This document shows, piece after piece, positions 12,442-26,378 of a DNA stretch of 64,000 bases. Each line of letters begins with the position of its first letter. Within the stretch, counting starts at the first letter, position 1. A program made the translations under genes and the position numbers. The notes beneath the pieces were generated by a model. It had not been told where the DNA came from, did no database searches, and was given only the letters and a program-made list of their open reading frames with translations. Source of the DNA: Calliopsis andreniformis (lineage: Eukaryota; Arthropoda; Insecta; Hymenoptera; Andrenidae); contig NW_027480565.1 in NCBI RefSeq assembly GCF_051401765.1, forward strand, positions 372,001-436,000. The letters run 5' to 3'.

Positions 12442-15036
12442 CTTATAACTACAACAATCATAAGAGTCCTAATAATAAACAGAATCGTCATGGAAATAAC
12501 CTTAATAATCATTATTATAGATATAATAGTCATAATAATCGCAATAACCATAATGATCTTAATGATGATCAGGATATTCATCGAAATTATACCAAGATCC
12601 ATAATAAACATAGTAACCGTGATAATAAACATAATCAGGTTTGAAATAATCATACTAACCGTTATACTAGCCATAGTAGCCATAATAATCATAATAATCA
12701 TAATAATCATAATAATTATAATAATAACCATAATAAGCTTGGAAATAATCATAATAAGCATTACACTAGCCATAATAATCATAATAATCATAATAACAAT
12801 AATAATCATAATAGTCATAATAAGAACCATAATAAACTTGGAAATAATCATATTTATCATTGTAATAGCAATAATAACCATAAAAATCATAATAGCCATA
12901 ATAACCTTAATGTTGATCATAATAATCATACTAACAACCATAATAACCATAGTGATCATCATAATAACTACAATAATCATAATAATCGTAATTGTAATGT
13001 TAAAAATCATAGCAATAATCACAATAATCATTGTAACCATAATAATCTTAATGATGATCATAATATCCATGATAATTATACCAAGATCCGTAATAATCAT
13101 AATAATCATAATAATAACCATAATAGGTTCGGAAATAATCATAATATGCTTTATACTAGCCATAACAACCATAATAGTCATAATAGCCATAATAATCATA
13201 ATAGTCGTAATAATAACCATAATGAACTTGGAAATAATCGTAATAATCATTATAATAGCCATAATAGACGTAATAATCTTAGTAGCCATAATAATCCGGA
13301 TGGTGATCATAATAAACATACTAACAACCATAATGATCCTAGTAATCGTCATAATAAACAGAATAGTCATGGAAATAATCTTAATAATCATTATGATTGA
13401 CGTAATAACCATAATCATCGTAATAACCATAATGATCTTAATGATGACGTTAATATTCATCATAATTATACTAAGACATATAATAATCAGAGTAATCATA
13501 ATAATAAACATAATAAGCTTTGAAATAATCTTAATAACCTTTATACTAGCCATAATAACCATAATAATCATAATAACTAGAATAATCATAATAGTCATAA
13601 TAACCGGAATAACCATAATGATCTTAATGATGATCATGATATTCATCATAATTATACCAAGATCCATAATAATCATAGTAACCATAATAATAAACGTAAT
13701 AAGCTTTGAAATAATCATAATAACCGTTATGCTAGCCATAGTAGCCATAATAATCATAATAACCATAATAATCATAATAATTATAATAATAACCATAATA
13801 AGCTTGGAAATAATCATAATAAGCATTATACTAGCCATAATAATCATAATAATCATAATAATTATAATAATCATAATAGTCATAATAATAACCATAATAA
13901 ACTTGGAAAGAGTCATATTTATCATTATAATAGCAATAATAACCATAAAAATCATAATAGCCATAAGAATCTGAATGTTGATCATAATAATCATACTAAC
14001 AGCCATAATAATCATAGTGATCATCATAATAACTACAATAATCATAATAATCGTAACTATAATGTTAATAAGCATAGCAATAATCACAATAATCACAGTA
14101 ACCATAATAATCTTAATGATGATCATAATATCCATGATAATTATACCAAGACCCGTAATAATCATAATAATCATAATAATAACCATAATAGGTTCGGAAA
14201 TAATCATAATATGCTTTATACTAGTCATAACAACCATAATAGTCATAATAGCCATAATAATCATAATAGTCGTAATAATAACCATAATGAACTTGGAAAT
14301 AATCGTAATAATCATTATAATAGCCATAATAGCCATAAAAATCACAATAGCCATAATAATCTGAATGGTGGTCATAATAAACATACTAACAACCATAATG
14401 ATCATAGTAATCATCATAATAAACAGAATAGTCATGGAAATAATCTTAATAATCATTATGATTGACGTAATAACCATAATCATCGTAATAACCATAATGA
14501 TCTTAATGATGACGTTAATATTCATCATAATTATACTAAGCCATATAATAATCAGAGTAATCATAATAATAAACATAATAAGCTTTGAAATAATCTTAAT
14601 AACCTTTATACTAGCCATAATAACCATAATAATCATAATAACTAGAATAATCATAATAGTCATAATAATCGGAATAACCATAATGATCTTAATGATGACC
14701 ATGATATTCATCATAATTATACCAAGATCCATAATAATCATAGTAACCATAATAATAAACATAATAAGCTTTGAAATAATCATAATAGCCGTTATACTTG
14801 CCATAGTAACCATAATAATCATAATAACCATAATAATCATAATAATTATAATAATAACCATAATAAGCTTGGAAATAATCATAATAAGCATTAGACTAGC
14901 CATAATAGTCGTAATAATCATAATAACTACAATAATCATAATAGTCATAATAATAACCATAATAAACTTGGAAATAATCATATTTATCATTATAATAGCA
15001 ATAATAACCATAAAAATCATAATAGCCATAATAATC
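12442..15036 (+). repeat. Mixed region beginning with an isolated G-type junction
   Basis: Opens with catcttataactac, the family G marker, 23.4 kb away from the next one at 35,817. Its 1-bp loss, added to the 2-bp loss near 12,180, returns the array to its earlier triplet register. From here to about 18,986 there is no further register change, which is why the minus strand is open for 2,182 codons. Confidence 0.8.
13351..14690 (+). repeat. 1.34-kb segment copied at 24,806-26,145
   Basis: Offset 11,455. Shared private words include aacttggaaagagtcat near 13,900, cataatgatcttaatgatg contexts with taaccggaataacc near 13,602, and ctaagccatataat near 14,535. I saw no differences in the stretches compared. 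The right edge is where gatgaccatg (14,697) meets gatgatcatg (26,152). Confidence 0.8.
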
Positions 15037-15900
15037 TGAATATTGATCATAATAATCATACTAACAACCATAATAATCATACTAACAACCATAATAATCA
15101 TAGTGATCATCATAATAACTACAATAATCATAATAATCGTAATTGTAATGTTAATAATCATAGCAATAATCACAATAACCATAGTAACCATAATAATCTT
15201 AATTATGATCATAATATACATGATAATTATACCAAGACCCGTAATAATCATAATAATCGTAATAATAACCATAATAGGTTCGGAAATAATCATAATATAC
15301 ATTATACTAGCCATAACAACCATAATAGTCATAATAGCCATAATAATCATAATAGTCGTAATAATAACAATAATGAACGTGGAAATAATCGTAATAATCA
15401 TTATAATAGTCATAATAGCCATAAAAATCACAATAGCCATAATAATCAGAAAGGTGATCATAATAATCAAACTAACAACCATAATGATCATAGTAATCAT
15501 CATAATAAACAGAATAGTCATGGAAATTATCGTAATAATCATTATTATTAACGTAATAACCATAATGATCTTAATGATGACCATAATAATCATCATAATT
15601 ATACCTAGACATATAATAATCAGAGTAATCATAATACTAAACATAATAAGCTTTGAAATAATCATAATAACCGTTATACTAGCCATAATAACCATAATAA
15701 TCATAATAATTATAATAATAACCATAATAAGCTTGGAAATGATCATAATAAGCATTATACTAGCCATAATAATCATAATAATCATAATAATTATAATAAT
15801 CATAATAGTCATAATAATAACCATAATAAACTTGGAAATAATCATATTTATCATTATAATAGCAATAATAACCATAAAAATCATAATAGCCATAATAATC
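15037..15900 (+). repeat. 864-bp tandem duplication, left copy
   Basis: Begins at tgaatattgatc and repeats from 15,901. The Ile-rich conceptual translations of the two copies match over 286 residues except at the extreme end. The duplicated segment itself contains a 24-bp internal repeat of the words catactaacaacc near 15,056. Confidence 0.9.
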
Positions 15901-16764
15901 TGAATATTGATCATAATAATCATACTAACAACCATAATAATCATACTAACAACCATAATAATCATAGTGATCATCATAATAACTACAATAATCATAATAA
16001 TCGTAATTGTAATGTTAATAATCATAGCAATAATCACAATAACCATAGTAACCATAATAATCTTAATTATGATCATAATATACATGATAATTATACCAAG
16101 ACCCGTAATAATCATAATAATCGTAATAATAACCATAATAGGTTCGGAAATAATCATAATATACATTATACTAGCCATAACAACCATAATAGTCATAATA
16201 GCCATAATAATCATAATAGTCGTAATAATAACAATAATGAACGTGGAAATAATCGTAATAATCATTATAATAGTCATAATAGCCATAAAAATCACAATAG
16301 CCATAATAATCAGAAAGGTGATCATAATAATCAAACTAACAACCATAATGATCATAGTAATCATCATAATAAACAGAATAGTCATGGAAATTATCGTAAT
16401 AATCATTATTATTAACGTAATAACCATAATGATCTTAATGATGACCATAATAATCATCATAATTATACCTAGACATATAATAATCAGAGTAATCATAATA
16501 CTAAACATAATAAGCTTTGAAATAATCATAATAACCGTTATACTAGCCATAATAACCATAATAATCATAATAATTATAATAATAACCATAATAAGCTTGG
16601 AAATGATCATAATAAGCATTATACTAGCCATAATAATCATAATAATCATAATAATTATAATAATCATAATAGTCATAATAATAACCATAATAAACTTGGA
16701 AATAATCATATTTGTCATTATAATAGCAATAATAACCATAAAAATCATAATAGCCACAAGAATC
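15901..16764 (+). repeat. 864-bp tandem duplication, right copy
   Basis: Differs from the left copy at atatttgtc (near 16,709, left copy atatttatc) and at the end (gccacaagaatc for gccataataatc). 864 is 288 triplets, so the duplication keeps register. The near-identity points to a recent event or recent conversion. Confidence 0.9.
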
Positions 16765-17817
16765 TGAATGTGGTTCATAATAATCATACTAACAGCCATA
16801 ATAATCATAGTGATCATCATAATAACTACAATAATCATAATAATCGTAACTATAATGTTAATAAGCATAGCAATAATCACAATAATCCTAGTAACCATAA
16901 TAATCTTAATGATGATCATAATATCCATGATAATTATACCAAGATCCGTAATAATCATAATAATCTTAATAATAACCATAATAGGTTCGGAAATAATCAT
17001 AATATACATTATACTAGCCATAACAACCATAATAGTCATAATAGCCATAATAATCATAATAGTCGTAATAATAACAATAATGAACGTGGAAATAATCGTA
17101 ATAATCATTATAATAGTCATAATAGCCATAAAAATCACAATAGCCATAATAATCAGAATGGTGATCATAATAATCAAACTAACAACCATAATGATCATAG
17201 TAATCATCATAATAAACAGAATAGTCATGGAAATTATCGTAATAATCATTATTATTAACGTAATAACCATAATGATCTTAATGATGACCATAATATTCAT
17301 CATAATTATACTAAGACATATAATAATCAGAGTAATCATAATAATAAACATAATAAGCTTGGAAATAATCTTAATAACCTTTATACTAGCCATAATAACC
17401 ATAATAATCATAATAACTAGAATAATCATAATAGTCATAATAATCGGAATAACCATAATGATCTTAATGATGATCATGATATTCATCATAATTATACCAA
17501 GATCCATAATAATCATAGTAACCATAATAATAAACATAATAGGCTTTGAAATAATCATAATAGCCGTTATACTTGCCATAGTAACCATAATAATCATAAT
17601 AACCATAATAATCATAATAATTATAATAATAACCATAATAAGCTTGGTAATAATCGTAATAAGCATTAGACTAGCCATAATGATCATAATAATCATAATA
17701 ACAATAATAATCATAATAGTCATAATAATAACCATAATAAACTTGGAAATAATCATATTTATCATTATAATAGCAATAATAACCATAAAAATCATAATAG
17801 CCATAATAATCTGAATA
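16765..17817 (+). repeat. Mixed monomers after the 864-bp duplication
   Basis: A run of monomers in one register for 348 codons, with an unusual start word tgaatgtggttcataatc where others have tgaatgttgatc. Its centre repeats words of 14,365-15,036, including agcttggtaataatcg, a variant of the usual agcttggaaat. Confidence 0.75.
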
Positions 17818-18641
17818 TTGATCATAATAATCATACTAACAACCATAATAATCATACTAACAACCATAATAATCATAGTGACCATCATAATAACTACAAT
17901 AATCATAATAATCGTAATTGTAATGTTAATAATCAGAGCAATAATCACAATAACCATAGTAACCATAATAATCTTAATTATGATCATAATATCCATGATA
18001 ATTATACCAAGACCCGTAGTAATCATAAGAATCATAATAATATCCATAATAGGCATTAAAATAATCATAATAAACATTATACTAGCCATAACAGCCATAA
18101 TAGTAATAATAGCTTTAATAATCATAATAGTCATAATAATAACCATAATGAACTTGGATATAATCATAATAATCATTGTAATAGCCATTCTAACTATAAA
18201 AATCATAATAGCCATAATAATCTGAATGGTGATCGTCATAATCATACTAACATCCATAATAATCATAGTAATCATCGTAATAACTACAATAATCAGGACA
18301 GTCGTAATAATAAACGGAATAATCATGGAAATAATCTTAGTAACCATTATTATAGACATAATAATCATAATAAAAGTAATAACCGTAATGATCTTAATGA
18401 TGATCATAATATTCGTCATAATTATACCAAGACTCATAATAATCATAGTAGCCGTAATAATAAACATAATAAGCTTTGAAATAATCATAATATCCTTTAT
18501 ACTAGCCATAATACCCATAATAATCACAATAACTAGAATAATCATAATAGTCATAATAATAACCACAATAAACTTGGAAATAATCATAACAATCACTATA
18601 ATAGCAATAATAACCATAAAAATCATAATAGCCATAATAAT
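17818..18641 (+). repeat. Delta block, copy 2
   Basis: Matches the block at 63-886 with offset 17,755, including ataggcattaaaataatc near 18,049 and gaacttggatataatc. It also has the doubled catactaacaacc found at 15,056 and 15,920, so its left end is a junction between delta and 15-kb-type sequence. Confidence 0.8.
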
Positions 18642-19500
18642 TTGAATCTTGATCATAACAATCATACTAACAACCATAATAATCATAGTAATCATCATAA
18701 TAACTGCAACAATCATAAGAGTCCTAATAATAAACAGAATAATCATGGAAATAACCTTAATAATCATTATTATAGATATAATAGTCATAATAATCGCAAT
18801 AACCATAATGATCTTAATGATGATCATGATATTCATCATAATTTTACCAAGATCCAAAATAATCATAGTAAACATAATAATAACCATAATAAGCTTGGAA
18901 ATAATCATAATAACCATTATACTAGCCGTAATATCCATAACAATCATAATAACTAGAATAATCATAATAGTCATAATAATAACCATAATAAACTAGGAAA
19001 GATTCATAATAATAATTATAATAGCATTAATAACAATAAAAACCAAATAGCCATAATAATTTGAATTTTCATCATAATAATCATACTAACAACCATTATA
19101 ATCATAGTAATCGTCATAATAACTACATTCATCAAAATAATCATAGTAATAATTATACTAACTATAATAATCATAACAGTCGTAATAATAAACAGAATAA
19201 TCATGGAAATATTCTTAATAATCATTATTATAGCCATAATAACCCTGATAATCATAGTAGCCGTAATAATCTTAATGATGAGCATAATATCCATCATAAT
19301 TATACCAAAATCCGGAATAATCATAATAATCATAAAAATAACTATAATAGGCTTGGAAATAATCATAATAAACATTATACTAGCTATAACAACCATAATA
19401 GTCATAATAGCCATAATAATCATAATAGACGTAATAATAACCATAATGGACTTGGAAATAATCGTTATAATCATTATAATAGCCATAATAGCCATAAAAA
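18642..19500 (+). repeat. Boundary element, copy 1
   Basis: Contains aaactaggaaagattc at about 18,990, then aataacaataaaaacc and gaattttcatcataat, words absent from ordinary monomers. It breaks the Ile-rich frames on both strands and shifts the triplet register. The same order of words occurs at 21,324 and 23,583. Confidence 0.8.
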
Positions 19501-20584
19501 TCATAATAGCCATAACAACCTTAATGTTGATCATAATAACCATACTAACAGCCATAATAATCATAGTGATCATCATAATAATTACAGTAATCATAATAAT
19601 CGTAATTGTAATACTAAAAATCATAGCAATAATCACAATAATCATAGTAACCATAATAATCTTAATGATGATCATAATATCCATGATAATTATACCAAGA
19701 CCCGTAATAATCATAATAATCATAATAATAACCATAATAGGTTCGGAAATAATCATAATATACTTTATACTAGCCATAACAACCATAATAGTCATAATAG
19801 CCATAATAATCATAATAGTCGTAATAATAACCATAATGAACTTGGAAATAATCGTAATAATCATTATAATAGCCATAATAGGCATAAAAATCACAATAGA
19901 CATAATAATCAGAATGGTGGTCATAATAATCATACTAACAACCATAATGATCATAGTAATCATCATAATAAACAGAATAGTCATGGAAATAATCTTAATA
20001 ATCATTATGATTAACGTAATAACCATAATCATCGTAATAACCATAATGATCTTAATGATGACGTTAATATTCATCATAATTATACCAAGACATATAATAA
20101 TCAGAGTAATCATAATAATAAACATAATAGGCTTTGCAATAATCATAATAACGTTTATACTAGCCATAATAACCATATTAATCATAATAACTAGAATAAT
20201 CATAATAGTCATAATAATCGGAGTAACCATAATGATCTTAATGATGACCATGATATTCATCATAATTATACCAAGATCCATAATAATCATAGTAACCATA
20301 ATAATAAACATAATAAGCTTTGAAGTAATCATAATAACCGTTATACTTGCCATAGTAACCATAATAATCAAAATAACCATAATAATCATAATAATTATAA
20401 TAATCACCATAATAAGCTTGGAAATAATCATAATAAGCATTAGACTAGCCATAATAATCATAATAATCATAATAACTACAATAATCATAATAGTCATAAT
20501 AATAACCACAATAAACTTGGAAATAATCATAACAATCACTATAATAGCAATAATAACCATAAAAATCATAATAGCCATAATAAT
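19501..20584 (+). repeat. Mixed monomers between boundary element and delta block
   Basis: Standard monomers in one register, carrying ggttcggaaat near 19,740 and aggctttgcaataatc near 20,128. The latter replaces the usual agctttgaaat and recurs at 22,977, linking the two intervals. No gene or unique sequence is present. Confidence 0.75.
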
Positions 20585-21199
20585 TTGAATCTTGATCATA
20601 TCAATCATACTAACAACCATAATAATCATAGTGATCATCATAATAACTACAATAATCATAATAATCGTAATTGTAATGTTAATAATCATAGCAATAAGCA
20701 CAATAATCAGAGTAACCATAATAATCTTAGTTATGATCATAATATCCATGGTAATTATACAGAGAGCCGTAGTAATCATAATAATCATAATAATATCCAT
20801 ACTAGGCATTAAAATAATCATAATAAACATTATACTAGCCATAACAGCCATAATAGTAATAATAGCTTTAATAATCATAATAGTCATAATAATAACCATA
20901 ATGAACTTGGATATAATCATAATAATCATTGTAATAGCCATTCTAACTATAAAAATAATAATAGCCATAATAATCTGAATGGTGATCGTCATAATCATAC
21001 TAACATCCATAATAATCATAGTAATCATCGTAATAACTACAATAATCAGGACAGTCGTAATAATAAACGGAATAATCATGGAAATAATCTTAGTAACCAT
21101 TATTATAGACATAATAATCATAATAATCGTAATAACCGTAATGATCTTAATGATGATCATAATATTCGTCATAATTATACCAAGACTCATAATAATCAT
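20585..21199 (+). repeat. Delta block, copy 3
   Basis: Matches delta copies 1 and 2, with ataggcattaaaataatc preceded by the altered word acagagagccgtagtaatc near 20,760. It fuses to the boundary element near 21,200 and lacks the final part of copies 1 and 2. Confidence 0.75.
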
Positions 21200-21833
21200 A
21201 GTAATCATAATAATAACCATAATAAGCTTGGAAATAATCATAATAACCATTATACTAGCCATAACATCCATAACAATCATAATAACTAGAATAATCATAA
21301 TAGTCATAATAATAACCATAATAAACTAGGAAAGATTCATAATAATAATTATAATAGCATTAATAACAATAAAAATCCAAATAGACATAATAATTTGAAT
21401 TTTCATCATAATAATCATACTAACAACCATTATAATCATAGTAATCGTCATAATAACTACATTCATCAAAATAATCATAGTAATAATTATACTAACTATA
21501 ATAATCATAACAGTCGTAATAATAAACAGACTAATCATGGAAATATTCTTAATAATCATTATTATAGCCATAACAACCCTGATAATCATAGTAGCCGTAA
21601 TAATCTTAATGATGAGCATAATATCCATCATAATTATACCAAGATCCGGAATAATCATAATAATCATAAAAATAACTATAATAGGCTTGGAAATAATCAT
21701 AATAAACATTATACTAGCCATAACAACCATAATAGTCATAATAGCCATAATAATCATAATAGTCGTAATAATAACCATAATGGACTTGGAAATAGTCGTA
21801 ATAATCATTATAATAGCCATAATAGCCATAAAA
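21200..21833 (+). repeat. Boundary element, copy 2
   Basis: Begins like copy 1 and carries actaggaaagattc at 21,325 and gaattttcatcataat near 21,398. It matches 18,867-19,500 with offset 2,333. It ends at a 1-bp loss (ccataaaatcacag for ccataaaaatcacag) near 21,830 that shifts the triplet register. Confidence 0.8.
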
Positions 21834-23224
21834 TCACAGTAACCATAATAACCTGAATGGTGATCAGAATAGTCATACTAATAACCATAATGATCATAGT
21901 AATCATCATAATAAACAGAATAGTCGTGTAAATAAACTTAATAATCATTATTATAGACATAATAGCCATAAAAATCGTAATAACCATAATGATCTTAATG
22001 ATGACCATAATATTCATCATAATTATACTAAGACGTATAATAATCATAGTAACCACAATAATAAACATAATAAGCTTTGAAATAATCATAATAACCGTTA
22101 TACTAGCCATAGTAACCATTATAATAATAATAACCATAATAATCATAATAATTATAATAATAACCATAATAAGCTTGGAAATAATCATAATAAGCATTAT
22201 ACTAGCCATAATAATCATAATAATCATAATAAATATAATAGTCATAATAGTCATAATAATAACCATAATAAACTTGGAAATAATCATATTTATCATTATA
22301 ATAGCAATAATAACCATAAAAATCATAATAGCCATAATAATCCGAATGTTGATCATAATAATCATACTAACAGCCATAATAATCATAGTGATCATCGTAA
22401 TAACTACAATAATCATAATAATCGTAATTGTAATGTTAAAAATCATAGCAATAATCACAATAATCATAGTAACCATAATAATCTTAATGACGATCATAAT
22501 ATCCATGATAATTATACCAAGACCCGTAATAATCATAATAATCATAATAATAACCATAATAGGTTCGGAAATAATCATAATATACTTTATACTAGCCATA
22601 ACAACCATAATAGTCATAATAGCCATAATCATCATAATAGTCGTAATAATAACCATAATGAACTAGGAAATAATCGTAATAATCATTATAATAGCCATAA
22701 TAACCATAAAAATCACAATAGACATAATAATCTGAATGGTGGTCATAATAATCATACTAACAACCATAATGATCATAGTAATCATCATAATAAACAGAAT
22801 AGTCATGGAAATAATCTTAATAATCATTATGATTAACGTAATAACCATAATCATTATGATTAACGTAATAACCATAATGATCGTAATAACCATAATGATC
22901 TTAATGATGACGTTAATATTCATCATAATTATACTAAGACACAAAAATCAGCGTAATCATAATAATAAACATAATAGGCTTTGCAATAATCATAATAACG
23001 TTTATACTAGCCATAATAACCATAATAATCATAATAACTAGAATAATCATAATAGCCATAATAATCGGAATAACCATAATGATCTTAATGATGACCATGA
23101 TATTCATCATAATTATACCAAGATCCATAATACTCATAGTAAACATAATAATAACCACAATAAGCTTGGAAATAATCATAATAACCATTATACTAGCCAT
23201 AATATCCATAAAAATCATAATAGC
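21834..23224 (+). repeat. Mixed monomers between boundary elements
   Basis: Includes the segment shared with 9,235-9,775. Near 22,832-22,870 the word attatgattaacgtaataa is doubled, a 27-bp tandem duplication. A further register change falls near 22,940 at aagacacaaaaatcagcg. Confidence 0.75.
22313..22853 (+). repeat. Segment shared with 9,235-9,775
   Basis: Partner of the segment at 9.2-9.8 kb (offset 13,078), with the same gaactaggaaataatcg variant at 22,663. The match ends where this copy has its 27-bp tandem duplication. Confidence 0.75.
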
Positions 23225-23860
23225 CATAATAATTTGAATCTTGATCATAACAATCATACTAACAACCATAATAATCATAGTAATAATCATAATAATTCCA
23301 ACAATCATAAGAGTCCTAATAATAAACAGAATAATCATGGAAATAACCTTAATAATCATTATTATAGATATAATAGTCATAATAATCGCAATAACCATAA
23401 TGATCTTAATGATGATCATGATATTCATCATAATTTTACCAAGATCCAAAATAATCATAGTAAACATAATAATAACCACAATAAGCTTGGAAATAATCAT
23501 AATAACCATTATACTAGCCATAATATCCATAACAATCATAATAACTAGAATAATCATAATAGTCATAATAATAACCATAATAAACTAGGAAAGAATCATA
23601 ATAATAATTATAATAGCATTAATAACAATAAAAACCAAATAGCCATAATAATTTGAATTTTCGTCATAATAATCATACTAACAACCATTATAATCATAGT
23701 AATCGTCATAATAACTACATTCATCAAAATAATCATAGTAATAATTATACTAACTATAATAATCATAACACTCGTAATAATAAACAGAATAATCATGGAA
23801 ATAATCTTAATAATCATTATTATAGACATAATAGCCATAATAGTCGTAATAATCATAATA
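23225..23860 (+). repeat. Boundary element, copy 3
   Basis: Matches 18,633-19,268 with offset 4,592, including aaactaggaaagaatc at 23,582 and gaattttcgtcataat near 23,656. It diverges from copies 1 and 2 after about 23,820, where an ordinary monomer resumes. Confidence 0.8.
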
Positions 23861-24805
23861 ACTATAATAATCATAATAGTCATAATAATAACCATTATAA
23901 ACTTGGAAATAATCGTATTTATCATTATAATAGCAAAAATAATCATAAAAATCATAATAGCCATAATAATCTGAATGTTGATCATAATAATCATACTAAC
24001 AGCCATAATAATCATAGTGATCATCATAATAACTACAATAATCATAAAAATCGTAATTGTAATGTTAATAAGCATAGCAATAATCACAATAATCATAGTA
24101 ACCATAATAATCTTAATGATGATCATAATATCCATGATAATTATACCAAGCTCCGTAATAATCATAATAATCTTAATAATAACCATAATAGGTTCGGAAA
24201 TAATCATAATATACATTATACTAGCCATAATAATCATAATAATCATAATAAATATAATAGTCATAATAGTCATAATAATAACCATAATAAACTTGGAAAT
24301 AATCATATTCATCATTATAATAGCAATAATAACCATAAAAATCATAATAGCCATAATAATCTGAATGTTGATCATAATAATCATACTAACAGCCATAATA
24401 ATCATAGTGATCATCATAATAACTACAATAATCATAATAATCGTAATTGTAATGTTAAAAATCATAGCAATAATCACAATAATCATAGTAACCATAATAA
24501 TCATAATGACGATCATAATATCCATGATAATTATACCAAGACCCGTAATAAGCATAATAATCATAATAATAACCATAATAGGTTCGGAAATAATCATAAT
24601 ATACTTTATACAAGCCATAACAACCATAATAGTCATAATAGCCATAATAATCATAATAGTCGTAATAATAACCATAATGAACTTGGAAATAATCGTAATA
24701 ATCATTATAATAGCCATAATAGCCATAAAAATCACAATAGACATATTAATCAGAATGGTGATCATAATAATCATACTAACAACCATAATGATCATAGTAA
24801 TCATC
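23861..24805 (+). repeat. Mixed monomers
   Basis: Two to three monomers in one register. 23,895-23,990 matches the start of the window. The interval 24,210-24,300 repeats 22,190-22,280, with aataaatataatagtc in both. No gene or unique sequence is seen. Confidence 0.75.
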
Positions 24806-26145
24806 ATAATAAACAGAATAGTCATGGAAATAATCTTAATAATCATTATGATTGACGTAATAACCATAATCATCGTAATAACCATAATGATCTTAATGAT
24901 GACGTTAATATTCATCATAATTATACTAAGACATATAATAATCAGAGTAATCATAATAATAAACATAATAAGCTTTGAAATAATCTTAATAACCTTTATA
25001 CTAGCCATAATAACCATAATAATCATAATAACTAGAATAATCATAATAGTCATAATAACCGGAATAACCATAATGATCTTAATGATGATCATGATATTCA
25101 TCATAATTATACCAAGATCCATAATAATCATAGTAACCATAATAATAAACGTAATAAGCTTTGAAATAATCATAATAACCGTTATGCTAGCCATAGTAGC
25201 CATAATAATCATAATAACCATAATAATCATAATAATTATAATAATAACCATAATAAGCTTGGAAATAATCATAATAAGCATTATACTAGCCATAATAATC
25301 ATAATAATCATAATAATTATAATAATCATAATAGTCATAATAATAACCATAATAAACTTGGAAAGAGTCATATTTATCATTATAATAGCAATAATAACCA
25401 TAAAAATCATAATAGCCATAAGAATCTGAATGTTGATCATAATAATCATACTAACAGCCATAATAATCATAGTGATCATCATAATAACTACAATAATCAT
25501 AATAATCGTAACTATAATGTTAATAAGCATAGCAATAATCACAATAATCACAGTAACCATAATAATCTTAATGATGATCATAATATCCATGATAATTATA
25601 CCAAGACCCGTAATAATCATAATAATCATAATAATAACCATAATAGGTTCGGAAATAATCATAATATGCTTTATACTAGTCATAACAACCATAATAGTCA
25701 TAATAGCCATAATAATCATAATAGTCGTAATAATAACCATAATGAACTTGGAAATAATCGTAATAATCATTATAATAGCCATAATAGCCATAAAAATCAC
25801 AATAGCCATAATAATCTGAATGGTGGTCATAATAAACATACTAACAACCATAATGATCATAGTAATCATCATAATAAACAGAATAGTCATGGAAATAATC
25901 TTAATAATCATTATGATTGACGTAATAACCATAATCATCGTAATAACCATAATGATCTTAATGATGACGTTAATATTCATCATAATTATACTAAGCCATA
26001 TAATAATCAGAGTAATCATAATAATAAACATAATAAGCTTTGAAATAATCTTAATAACCTTTATACTAGCCATAATAACCATAATAATCATAATAACTAG
26101 AATAATCATAATAGTCATAATAATCGGAATAACCATAATGATCTT
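24806..26145 (+). repeat. Copy of 13,351-14,690
   Basis: Partner of the 13.4-kb segment. Its right end is the junction into the second HOR-A block: 26,121 still has the C-type aataatcggaataacc, and by 26,165 the sequence is A-type (catcataactataccaag). Confidence 0.8.
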
Positions 26146-26378
26146 AATGATGATCATGATATTCATCATAACTATACCAAGATACATAATAAACATAGTA
26201 ACCATGATAATAAACATAATAAGGTTTGAAATAATCATCATGACCGTTATACTAGCCATAGTAACCATAATAATCATAATAACCATAATAAACATAATAA
26301 TTATAATAATAACCATAATAAGCTTGGAAATAATCATAATTAGCATTATACCAGCCATAATAATCATAATAACCATAA

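Noticed and set aside
18642..18956. Asn/His/Ser-rich open frames resembling low-complexity proteins
   Set aside because: They are the AAT/CAT triplets read in another frame, overlap Ile-rich frames on the same strand, and start and stop at register changes or at the recurrent words tgaat and attaac.
12438..18986. Minus-strand open frame of 2,182 codons
   Set aside because: The product is only Ile, Met, Val, Thr and a few others in the triplet pattern. Other frames are also open over long parts of the same DNA, and homologous frames exist in every HOR copy with shifted boundaries. It follows from the repeat, not from a gene.
18987..19060. Transposon insertion at the register-breaking element
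   Set aside because: No terminal inverted repeats, target-site duplication, poly-A tail or coding domain; the sequence is still AAT-rich repeat.
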